Positions 1-5,809 of a stretch of 5,818 nucleotides of DNA are shown here, one piece after another. Both the position numbers and the translations under genes were made by a program. Origin of the DNA: Chloroflexota bacterium (GTDB taxonomy: Bacteria > Chloroflexota > Anaerolineae > Anaerolineales > UBA11858); contig DAOUWT010000183.1 in the NCBI GenBank assembly GCA_030666985.1, positions 1 through 5,818 of the forward strand. Reading direction: 5' to 3'. The stretch's first letter is position 1, and the number at the start of each line of letters is the position of its first letter. The notes under the pieces are model-generated. The model saw only the letters and a list, made by a program, of their open reading frames with translations. It was not told where the DNA came from and did not search any database.

Positions 1-739
1 CTTGCACATCGGCGGATCGGGGGCGGGCTTGGAGATTGGCGGGATAGATAACGAAGTCATCCGCAACCCTCTCAATAAACAACCCTATATCCCAGGCTCT
101 AGTTTGCGGGGTAAGATGCGCTCTCAGACAGAGAAGGTTCTTGGTGTAAAGCAAAATACAGGGATTGGCAAAGGTGTTCAAATTCACACCTGCAAAGAGG
201 AAAAAGATTTCAAGGCCAACGGTGGTTGCCCTATTTGCCATATCTTTGGATTACCGGGCGAGCGTGATTTCTCTGAGCCAGGGCGTCTTTTGGTGCGGGA
301 TGTTGCCTTGACCCCAGATAGCATCAAAGCGATGAACAAAGCCAAAACCGACCTGCCTTTTGCAGAACTCAAAACCGAAGTTGCAATTGACCGCGTCACC
401 AGCGCAGCTACACCACGCACACTGGAGCGTGTTCCCGCTGGGGCGATTTTTGGCCCGGCGGAGTTGGTCTTTGGCATCTACGACGCGGCCGATTTCGAGC
501 GCTTGGAGCATGTCCTAAACGCCCTGCAATTGGTGGAAGATGATTACCTGGGCGGCTCTGGGTCACGTGGCAGCGGCAAGGTGAAATTTTCTAACGTAAA
601 AATTACCGCTCGCACTGGCAAAAAGTATGGCACAGAGCACACCTTCGAAGATGGGCAAGCTTTTGACGCCGTCCAAGACGTGCTCGACCAATTCGCCGCC
701 TTGAAAAATTGGGCCCAAGAGATAATTTCAACGGAGTAA
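1..739 (+). CDS. csm3: Csm3, type III-A backbone RNase subunit (5' partial)
   Basis: Csm3 is the Cas7-type RAMP subunit that lines the crRNA in the type III-A complex and cuts bound target RNA at 6-nt intervals. The reading frame is open at the window edge. The first full codon (TTG, base 2) is an internal Leu of the family motif LHIGGS, not a start. By comparison with Streptococcus thermophilus Csm3, as I recall it, about 17 N-terminal residues are missing. In visible numbering, Asp16 in EIGGIDNEVIRNP matches catalytic Asp33, so target-RNA cleavage is probably intact. Further family marks are PYIPGSSLRGKMRS (28-41), TEVAIDRVTSAATPR (125-139) and the glycine-rich loop LGGSGSRGSGKV (183-194). 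His62, Cys64, Cys76, Cys79 and His80 could bind zinc, as reported for some Csm3 proteins. The estimated full length of about 262 is slightly long but normal. The stop is 4 bases before csm4. Confidence 0.95.
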   Translation, partial: LHIGGSGAGLEIGGIDNEVIRNPLNKQPYIPGSSLRGKMRSQTEKVLGVKQNTGIGKGVQIHTCKEEKDFKANGGCPICHIFGLPGERDFSEPGRLLVRDVALTPDSIKAMNKAKTDLPFAELKTEVAIDRVTSAATPRTLERVPAGAIFGPAELVFGIYDAADFERLEHVLNALQLVEDDYLGGSGSRGSGKVKFSNVKITARTGKKYGTEHTFEDGQAFDAVQDVLDQFAALKNWAQEIISTE

Positions 740-743
740 ACCC

Positions 744-1841
744 ATGAATATGGAAATTTGGCATATTGAAGGCATGCGCTTCCATTTTGGCCGACATGGG
801 TTGGGGCAAGAGAAAACTAGTTCACATTTTAGCTCCGATTCACTTTTTGCTGCCTTGGTGGCACGAGTTGCCGTGCTTCAGGGGCAAACCAAAGCAAAAT
901 CTTTTGGTGAGCGATTCTCTGACAATAAGCCTCCTTTTGTACTTTCTTCAGCGTTCCCGAGGGCTGGGGAGATTCTCTTCTTCCCACCCCCGCAAACGTC
1001 AACAAAACCTATGGACGTGCCTGGTGCTCCAAAACCAAAGAAACTAAAGCAAGTGCGCTATGTTTCAGAAGGCTTATTTCGAATATTGCTGAATGGTAAA
1101 ACGCTGGCTGAGGAATGGAAAACCGCTGAAAAATACCACGACAAAAAGGTGTTGCTAACCAAATCCGAAGTTGCTCAGTTATCAACCACTATCAGGGCAA
1201 GAAAAGAGCCGATGTGGAAAGTTACCCGCCAACCGCGTGTGACCATTGACCGCGCCGCCAATAACTCTACCATTTACCATACTGGGCAAGTAGTTTTCAA
1301 CCGAGGCTGCGGATTATGGTTTGGCTTGCGCTGGCTTAATCCCGACCCGGAACTGGAAGCCCAACTTCCAGGGTTGTTCGCGGAATTAGGTCATGCTGGT
1401 TTAGGCGGAGAACGCAGCAGCGGATTTGGGACTTGCAAGATCGCTCCCGCAGGCAGCATCCAACTCCCTGAAGCAGCTAACAAACCCTGGGTGAGTCTAA
1501 GCCGGTATATTCCTAACGATAATGAAATCCCTGCGCTGGAATATCCCCAGGCCGCCTATAAGATCGAATCCGTTGAAGGATGGGTTAAATCAACCCATGG
1601 GAAAAAGGACGAACGCCGCAAAACAGCGCACATGCTGGTCGAAGGTTCGGTGTTGGGACCGTTAGAGGCAGACGCCCCGGGCCAGATGGTGGACGCCCAA
1701 CCCAGCTATGGGGACAAGAAACCGCTTGGACACACAGTCTGGCGCAACGGCATTACCCTTGGCGTGGGCCTGAACCCTCATCGTCTAATTGTCACGGATG
1801 ATGGCACTGCTCGAGATGGATCGCCAGATCCAGCAGAATAA
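744..1841 (+). CDS. csm4: Csm4, type III-A RAMP subunit (Cas5-like)
   Basis: Csm4 is the Cas5-like subunit that binds the 5' handle of the crRNA and contacts Cas10 at the foot of the Csm complex. The 365-residue product shows the family layout. The N-terminus carries MRFHFGRHGLG followed by SSHFSSDSLFAALVA (26-40). VTIDRAANNS (166-175) follows in the middle. The glycine-rich RAMP loop is GHAGLGGERSSGFGT (216-230). The C-terminal strand PLGHTVWRNGITLGVGL (327-343) is typical of Csm4. No catalytic residues are expected. The start is ATG 744, chosen because GGAG at 733-736, overlapping the end of csm3, sits 7 bases upstream; ATG 750 (Met3) is a less well spaced alternative. The 4-base gap to csm3 implies translational coupling. 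The stretch at residues 90-160 is rich in lysine and looks variable. The last 15 or so residues (DDGTARDGSPDPAE) look disordered. Confidence 0.95.
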   Translation: MNMEIWHIEGMRFHFGRHGLGQEKTSSHFSSDSLFAALVARVAVLQGQTKAKSFGERFSDNKPPFVLSSAFPRAGEILFFPPPQTSTKPMDVPGAPKPKKLKQVRYVSEGLFRILLNGKTLAEEWKTAEKYHDKKVLLTKSEVAQLSTTIRARKEPMWKVTRQPRVTIDRAANNSTIYHTGQVVFNRGCGLWFGLRWLNPDPELEAQLPGLFAELGHAGLGGERSSGFGTCKIAPAGSIQLPEAANKPWVSLSRYIPNDNEIPALEYPQAAYKIESVEGWVKSTHGKKDERRKTAHMLVEGSVLGPLEADAPGQMVDAQPSYGDKKPLGHTVWRNGITLGVGLNPHRLIVTDDGTARDGSPDPAE

Positions 1842-1863
1842 CACGTTCAGGTAGCTTGGAGAT

Positions 1864-1869
1864 AGGAGG
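1864..1869 (+). promoter_or_regulatory. Strong Shine-Dalgarno site of csm5
   Basis: A full AGGAGG lies 5 bases before ATG 1875. It decides the start: the nearer ATG at 1870 touches the site and reads ATG-AGA-TGA, stopping after two codons, so ATG 1875 is the true csm5 start. This is the best ribosome binding site in the operon. It also shows that csm5 is translated independently of csm4, which ends 33 bases upstream of the csm5 start. Confidence 0.85.
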
Positions 1870-1874
1870 ATGAG

Positions 1875-3047
1875 ATGACCCTTTACGACATTACCCTGAC
1901 GACCCTCACCCCACTGCACATTGGCGATGGTGACGAGTTGCGTCTAAGGTTTGATATTGTGGCTGCAGGTGGGCGCACCTATCGCTTGGATGAGGATACC
2001 ATACTACGAGAGAAAGCCGACCAACTGAATCCCCAACAAGATGGCAGCTATCCCTTACCCGGCGAATTGCTCACAAAGCCCGATTTGCAAAATTCAGCAT
2101 ATTTTAGATACATTATTCCCGGTTTCCCACGCTCAGAAAAAACCTATGCAGAGGTGAAATCTTTTATCAAGGACGTGCATGATCGACCTTATATCCCTGG
2201 CTCATCACTTAAAGGCGCTTTAAGAACTGCCTTGGCTTGGAACGGTTGGGATGAACAAAATATCACAATTCATAGCATTAACGAAATGAAATATAAGAAG
2301 GGGGACGAATGGATTCCATCAAGGAATCCTGCGAACAGATATGAAAGAGTATTGTTTGAACCATCCAATAAACATAGGTGCCCAGACCGCCGAAATCCCA
2401 ATTTAGATTTAATGCGAACTTTGCACGTCTCAGACTGCTTTGGGCCTGAGAAACCTGGAGAGGGTTTGGCACTGGTTAATGCTCAAGTCTTGACCCAAAA
2501 AAATCAAGGTTCGCCCATTGAAATGGAAGCCTTACGCGGAGATGTGCCGTTCACCGGGACGCTAAAAATTGACGATACCCTCTTTGAGATGCCAGAAGCC
2601 AGAAAACTGGGCTTTGCTAACCGCAAGCATTGGCTGGATGAATTGGCGGCTCGCACCCAAAACCACAGCCGTTCTCGTATTCAAAACCTGATAGATTGGT
2701 ATGAAAGATCTGAGCAATATCCCCGCATGACAAGCTTTTATAAACAGCTCTACGACGCTGCTTTGCAACCCAACCAGGCCTTGCTGCAATTAGGCTGGGG
2801 CAGCGGTTGGGATGGCAAAACCTTTGGCACTCACCTGCAAAAAGACATCTACCTCTTCGAGAAAATCGTGAAAGACTTTAGATTGCATAGACGCCAGAAA
2901 GGCTCTCCGCCGCGCAAGCCTGGCGATCCTTTCCCGCGCTCGAAGCGGGCTGCAATGACGGTCAAGGATGGAAAAGCTCTTGCCTTGGCACCCTTTGGTT
3001 GGGTGCTGTTCGAAATGGAAGAAAAACTATCCGCTAATCCGCGCTAA
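1875..3047 (+). CDS. csm5: Csm5, type III-A RAMP subunit capping the crRNA 3' end
   Basis: Csm5 is the Cas7-like subunit at the head of the Csm complex. It caps the Csm3 filament at the 3' side of the crRNA and helps crRNA maturation. The 390-residue product begins with LTTLTPLHIGDGDE (8-21). The second motif is RPYIPGSSLKGALRTAL (104-120), shared in form with Csm3. LHVSDCF (183-189) and IEMEALRG (215-222) follow. The C-terminal half has the glycine-rich loop LGWGSGWDGKTFG (306-318) and ends with PFGWVLFEME (373-382), a typical Csm5 finish. Residues 336-360 (RLHRRQKGSPPRKPG and following) are strongly basic, which suits RNA contact, though that is inference. Length is in the normal family range. 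The start is fixed by the AGGAGG at 1864-1869. The gene is followed by a 33-base gap to the CARF nuclease gene. Confidence 0.95.
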   Translation: MTLYDITLTTLTPLHIGDGDELRLRFDIVAAGGRTYRLDEDTILREKADQLNPQQDGSYPLPGELLTKPDLQNSAYFRYIIPGFPRSEKTYAEVKSFIKDVHDRPYIPGSSLKGALRTALAWNGWDEQNITIHSINEMKYKKGDEWIPSRNPANRYERVLFEPSNKHRCPDRRNPNLDLMRTLHVSDCFGPEKPGEGLALVNAQVLTQKNQGSPIEMEALRGDVPFTGTLKIDDTLFEMPEARKLGFANRKHWLDELAARTQNHSRSRIQNLIDWYERSEQYPRMTSFYKQLYDAALQPNQALLQLGWGSGWDGKTFGTHLQKDIYLFEKIVKDFRLHRRQKGSPPRKPGDPFPRSKRAAMTVKDGKALALAPFGWVLFEMEEKLSANPR

Positions 3048-3080
3048 TTTACATAAATTTCAAGAAACCCTCGGTGCATT

Positions 3081-4010
3081 ATGACTAATTCAAAATACCC
3101 CCTTATGATAGTCCTATCTGGAGCTCAAGCCGCGCCCAATCTTTTAGTTGCGCGTCATTTCAGCCCTAAGCAAGTGTATATACTCCACACCGATTTTAGA
3201 AAAAGTAAACTCATGGCCGAACGACTGCAAATGCGCCTGAAAGATATGCAGCCTCAGCTATTTCTCATAGACGCTTATGCTCCTGGCAAAATTACAGACC
3301 AGATAGCAGCTCTTTTGCCGGAGTCAGCTAATACGCTGGTGAATATCACCGGCGGCACCAAACCCATGTCTATTGGCGCACTAGAAGTTGCCCGGCAAAG
3401 GGGCTGCCAGCCAATCTATGTAAGAAGCCAACGCGGTCAAACAGGGGTGGATTTTTACGCCTTCTCAGAAGGGGGTGTTCCCTTTGTTCAGGAGAGAATC
3501 ACAATCAGCGATACGATAACCCTGAAAGATTATTTAGTTTCTTATTTTGGTAATGATTATGCGTTTACAGGATACGGAAAAGGTGTTGGCCAACCTTTTG
3601 AACAGGCTGTGTATGAAGCGTTAAAACCACACGTGGATGAAATAGAAATAGGATGGAATCATGAAAGCGGGTCTGTTGATGTAGACGCTGTTGTGCGATG
3701 TAACAATCAGGTGGGAATTATCGAGGTGAAAACCGGCGGGAAAGCACGCTCATCTCAAGGAATCAAGCAGCTTGCTGTAGCTGGTGGCCAGCGGTTTTTC
3801 GGTACCTATACTAAGCGTTTTTTGGTTGTTGATCAGGATTGGTCGGAAATTGTCAACAACCGAGAATTGGCAGAAGCCATTGGGATTGTCTTAGTTGAAT
3901 TACCTGGCTTTGCAAAAACAGGCCAATTGGATGATTCTGAAAAGGGGAAATTGGTTTCGATTGTCCATGAAAAATTGGGTAAACCAATCAAGGCTGCTTC
4001 CTTAGCATAA
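3081..4010 (+). CDS. can2: Card1/Can2-type CARF-PD-(D/E)XK nuclease
   Basis: This is a probable cyclic-oligoadenylate-activated nuclease. The N-terminal half is a CARF domain: a first strand with IVLSGAQAAPN (10-20), which parallels the VSEQTIPN stretch of Treponema Card1, and VNITGGTKPMSIGALE (87-102), the ligand-binding motif of this family (Card1 has NITGGTKIMS). The C-terminal half is a restriction-like nuclease domain with PFEQAVYEAL (172-181), Asp202 in SVDVDAVV, and Glu215 and Lys217 in IIEVKTGGK, giving the D-x12-E-x-K active site. All key residues are present. Characterised relatives respond to cyclic tetra-adenylate and cut single-stranded DNA, RNA or supercoiled DNA; which of these applies here cannot be read from sequence. 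At 309 residues it is somewhat shorter than Card1. It takes the place usually held by Csm6. The Shine-Dalgarno is weak (GGTG at 3073-3076). ATG 3081 is preferred over Met9 because it completes the first strand. Confidence 0.9.
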   Translation: MTNSKYPLMIVLSGAQAAPNLLVARHFSPKQVYILHTDFRKSKLMAERLQMRLKDMQPQLFLIDAYAPGKITDQIAALLPESANTLVNITGGTKPMSIGALEVARQRGCQPIYVRSQRGQTGVDFYAFSEGGVPFVQERITISDTITLKDYLVSYFGNDYAFTGYGKGVGQPFEQAVYEALKPHVDEIEIGWNHESGSVDVDAVVRCNNQVGIIEVKTGGKARSSQGIKQLAVAGGQRFFGTYTKRFLVVDQDWSEIVNNRELAEAIGIVLVELPGFAKTGQLDDSEKGKLVSIVHEKLGKPIKAASLA

Positions 4011-4016
4011 AAACCC

Positions 4017-4409
4017 ATGCTCCTCCTCAACTTCTCCCACCCCATCACGGACGTCCAACGCACCCAAATAGAGACCCTCACCGGCCAGGATATCGCCGAA
4101 ATTAGGGACATCCCCTCCCATTTCGAGAATACTCAGCCCTTCGGGGAGCAGGTTCGCGCCCTTGTCGCCGGCATCAGCCTCACGTCCCAAGATTGGCAAA
4201 CGCGCTCAATATTAGTCAATCCCCCAGCCTACAACTTTGCTGCCGTGACCCTTTTGGCCGAGTTGCACGGGCGTATGGGCTACTTCCCCGCCATTTTGCG
4301 CGTGCGCCCCATCCCCCACAGCACGCCGCCGCGCTACGAGGCAGCCGAGATAATTAATTTACAAGAAGTGCGTGATGCGGCACGCAAATTCAGATTAGAA
4401 GGACAATAA
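4017..4409 (+). CDS. csx15: Csx15 family protein, putative cyclic-oligoadenylate ring nuclease or sponge
   Basis: This is a small soluble CRISPR accessory protein of 130 residues. I recognise Csx15 from its start LLLNFSHPIT (2-11), the central ILVNPPAYNFAAVTLLAELH (65-84) running on into GRMGYFPAILRVRPI (85-99), and the C-terminal PPRYEAAEIINLQEVRDAAR (104-123). The centre reads as strand-loop-helix-strand, consistent with a Rossmann-like, CARF-related fold. Csx15 occurs in type III loci and has been listed among known or predicted ring nucleases, so it may lower cyclic oligoadenylate and switch off the neighbouring Can2. Whether this protein cleaves the ligand or only binds it is not decided by sequence; His84 and Arg86 in AELHGRMG are the obvious conserved polar residues. 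The start lies 6 bases after the can2 stop with no visible Shine-Dalgarno site, so translation by re-initiation is likely. GC content is about 57%, higher than the next gene. Confidence 0.82.
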   Translation: MLLLNFSHPITDVQRTQIETLTGQDIAEIRDIPSHFENTQPFGEQVRALVAGISLTSQDWQTRSILVNPPAYNFAAVTLLAELHGRMGYFPAILRVRPIPHSTPPRYEAAEIINLQEVRDAARKFRLEGQ

Positions 4410-4412
4410 GGA
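4408..4412 (+). promoter_or_regulatory. Shine-Dalgarno site of the membrane-protein gene
   Basis: AAGGA overlaps the csx15 stop codon (TAA 4407-4409) and lies 8 bases before ATG 4421. It supports that start and shows that this unrecognised gene is a translated member of the operon. Confidence 0.7.
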
Positions 4413-4420
4413 TTGTCATT

Positions 4421-4819
4421 ATGAATTGGTTACAGAATATAGCCGATTTTCTTTTAGAAGCTATCAAGAATGAAATTGCAGCTGTGGTTGTAGGTGTATT
4501 TTTTGCACAGGGCATCCAGAAGCTTTATGACTATTTTCGGTATGGACGCTGGAAAATAATTTTATACCAGGAAGGCCGGGAAATAGTACAAAGGGAGATT
4601 TCGACCAGCAAGGCTAAAGAAATTATCAAAGAAGAAGCTGAACTGAGTGTATTCCTCAAGGGGGTCATTAGCCCCTACGTTCATTTAACTTGCGACATCC
4701 TAAAGAAAGGCCGCGAATTAGGCTTGCTAAAAGAAGACAAAAAAGGCCGCTGCTTTATTGTAGATTTAGATAAAAATCCGCCAAAGAAAAATGGAATGGA
4801 TACCCAATCTGTCTTGTAG
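4421..4819 (+). CDS. Unrecognised small protein with one predicted membrane segment
   Basis: I do not recognise this 132-residue protein. The N-terminus is amphipathic to hydrophobic: NIADFLLEAI (6-15) is followed by IAAVVVGVFFAQGI (19-32), then YDYFRYGRWK. This looks like one membrane-spanning or membrane-dipping helix with positive charge after it, so residues 41-132 would be cytosolic. The soluble part begins as strands (WKIILYQEGREIVQREI, 44-60), continues with a charged helix (SKAKEIIKEEAEL, 63-75), then SVFLKGVISPYVHLTCDIL (76-94), and ends with RCFIVDLDKNPPKK (110-123). There is no CARF motif, HEPN RxxxxH or nuclease signature. It lies 11 bases after csx15 and 10 before cas6, inside the operon, and has its own Shine-Dalgarno site. 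GC is about 39%, clearly lower than both neighbours, suggesting separate acquisition. It could be a membrane effector, an anchor for the immune complex, or an unrelated passenger gene. Confidence 0.75.
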   Translation: MNWLQNIADFLLEAIKNEIAAVVVGVFFAQGIQKLYDYFRYGRWKIILYQEGREIVQREISTSKAKEIIKEEAELSVFLKGVISPYVHLTCDILKKGRELGLLKEDKKGRCFIVDLDKNPPKKNGMDTQSVL

Positions 4820-4829
4820 TGATTATTAA

Positions 4830-5645
4830 ATGCTCACCTCTCTCGTCGTTTCCATAAAAGCCGTTCGGTCAGGCATCATCAATGGGGGGACAAGCCGCGC
4901 CGTGCATGGGTTTTGGTTTCAGCATTGGGGGGATGTAGACCCGTCCCTGGCGGAGGCTCTCCACGCCCCGGCGGAGACGCCCCCCTTCACGCTTTCCCCT
5001 CTCCGGGGGGTGGGCTATCCCCGGGGGGGGAAGGTTCACGTTCGGGCCGGGGAGGCGGCCTGGTTCCGCGTGGCAGCACTCTCCCAGCGGGTGTCTCAGG
5101 CCCTACGGGAGGGGTGGGCACCCCAACTCCCCCAAACCGTTGAGCTGGCCGGGCTGCCGTGGCGCGTCACCGGCCGGACTATCTCCCCCGGGGAACATCC
5201 CTGGGCGGGGCAAATTTCATACAAGGTCTTGGGCGAGGAACATTTGTTTTCTGTAAAACCTCCCCGCAGTTGGGAATTCGAGTTTTTCACCCCGACTGCT
5301 TTTCATGGGACGGTGGGGCATTTGCCGTTCCCATTGCCCGATAGCTTGGTCTCCTCTTGGCTGCGACGCTGGCAGGCTTTTGCGCCCATCCGCTTTTCTG
5401 AAGAACTCCCGCAAATGGTGCGCGAGGGGGTGGTTGTCAGTTCTTACCGCCTAAAAACCGTTCCTGTCAGGTTTGGCAAGCGGCTTACAGTGGGGTGTGT
5501 GGGGAGCTATAAACTTAATGCATTAAATTTAGAACCCGCAGACCGCGCGGCCTTAGACGCTTTAGCTCACTATGCTTTTTTTTGTGGCAGCGGACACCGC
5601 ACCACGCAGGGGATGGGGATGACGAGAGTGAATAGTGACGAGTGA
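4830..5645 (+). CDS. cas6: Cas6, CRISPR RNA processing endoribonuclease
   Basis: Cas6 cuts precursor crRNA within each repeat and leaves the 8-nt 5' handle that the Csm complex uses. The 271-residue product has the double-ferredoxin RAMP pattern: LHAPAETPPFTLSPLRG (44-60), GKVHVRAGEAAWFRVAAL (67-84), FFTPTAFHG (152-160), CVGSYKLN (223-230), and the C-terminal glycine-rich loop CGSGHRTTQGMGMT (252-265). By eye against Pyrococcus Cas6, catalytic His46 matches His45 here, but Tyr31 falls on Phe30 and Lys52 on Pro51. Metal-independent cleavage would then rest on His45, perhaps with other basic residues. The start ATG 4830 lies 10 bases after the previous stop without a clear Shine-Dalgarno. The first 300 or so bases are about 70% GC with runs of G (six at 5005-5010, eight at 5023-5030), while the last 240 are about 53%. 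The last five or so residues are encoded by the start of a tandem repeat. Confidence 0.93.
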   Translation: MLTSLVVSIKAVRSGIINGGTSRAVHGFWFQHWGDVDPSLAEALHAPAETPPFTLSPLRGVGYPRGGKVHVRAGEAAWFRVAALSQRVSQALREGWAPQLPQTVELAGLPWRVTGRTISPGEHPWAGQISYKVLGEEHLFSVKPPRSWEFEFFTPTAFHGTVGHLPFPLPDSLVSSWLRRWQAFAPIRFSEELPQMVREGVVVSSYRLKTVPVRFGKRLTVGCVGSYKLNALNLEPADRAALDALAHYAFFCGSGHRTTQGMGMTRVNSDE

Positions 5646-5695
5646 ATAGTAATGAGTGAAAAGTGATGAGTGAAAAGTAATGAGTAATGAGTAAG
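5626..5695 (+). repeat. Tandem heptanucleotide repeat (RAGTRAN-like), 10 units
   Basis: Ten consecutive 7-base units share AGT at a fixed position. They pair into four 14-base units (GAGTGAATAGTGAC, GAGTGAATAGTAAT, GAGTGAAAAGTGAT, GAGTGAAAAGTAAT at 5626-5681) followed by two single heptads (GAGTAAT, GAGTAAG). The array starts inside cas6 and supplies its last codons and its TGA stop. There are no spacers, so it is not a CRISPR array. Degenerate heptad arrays of this sort are known as STRR elements in cyanobacteria, and I believe similar ones occur in Chloroflexota. Confidence 0.9.
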
Positions 5696-5723
5696 AATTA
5701 CGTTTCACGTTTTACGTTTCACT
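5655..5723. repeat. Imperfect inverted repeat formed by the heptad blocks
   Basis: A second heptad block, ACGTTTC-ACGTTTT-ACGTTTC at 5700-5720, runs in the opposite sense. The arm at 5655-5681 and the reverse complement of 5697-5723 agree at 21 of 27 positions, and two of the mismatches would be G-U pairs in RNA. The loop is 15 bases (5682-5696). A transcript could fold into a long interrupted hairpin 3' of cas6. No U-run follows, so it is not a classical intrinsic terminator, although it could protect the mRNA 3' end. Confidence 0.65.
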
Positions 5724-5809
5724 ACATGTGGCACTATTACCTTGAAGGCGGCAATATATGGTGTATAATGTGGGCATCTCACTGCCTACCCCCCCCACAT
5801 GTTGCAGTA
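5724..5809 (+). repeat. Pair of 13-base direct repeats flanking the promoter
   Basis: ACATGTGGCACTA (5724-5736) and ACATGTTGCAGTA (5797-5809) agree at 11 of 13 positions and lie 73 bases apart, start to start, on either side of the promoter core. The shared ACATGT is palindromic, so the copies also give an inverted match (ACATGTGG with CCACATGT at 5795-5802). They could be binding sites for one regulator, but two copies are weak evidence. The second copy follows a run of eight C (5789-5796). Confidence 0.35.
5742..5769 (+). promoter_or_regulatory. Sigma70-type promoter reading out of the window
   Basis: A -35 box TTGAAG (5742-5747, four of six consensus bases), a 16-base spacer and a perfect -10 box TATAAT (5764-5769) predict a transcript starting near 5775-5778. 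No coding start follows before the window ends. The position just downstream of cas6 and the pointing direction suit a CRISPR leader or the next gene of the locus; the sequence does not decide between them. Confidence 0.6.

Noticed and set aside
2..4. TTG as a start codon for csm3
   Set aside because: It encodes the Leu of the conserved LHIGGS motif, which lies about 17 residues inside normal Csm3 proteins; the gene simply begins upstream of the window.
184..511. Reverse-strand open frames over csm3
   Set aside because: They lie opposite strongly conserved Csm3 codons, have no recognisable domain or ribosome binding site, and read as translation shadows.
3048..3080. Separate promoter for the CARF nuclease gene
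   Set aside because: The 33-base gap has no convincing -35/-10 pair; co-transcription with csm5 is simpler.
4913..5143. A 76-residue open frame overlapping cas6
   Set aside because: It is Gly/Pro-rich low complexity caused by the G/C-rich stretch, while the cas6 frame matches its family along the full length.
5626..5720. CRISPR array in the short repeats after cas6
   Set aside because: Units are 7 or 14 bases, contiguous and without spacers, and the sequence lacks the form of a type III repeat.
5655..5723. Intrinsic terminator after cas6
   Set aside because: The stem is AT-rich and interrupted and is not followed by a T run, so a Rho-independent terminator is not supported.
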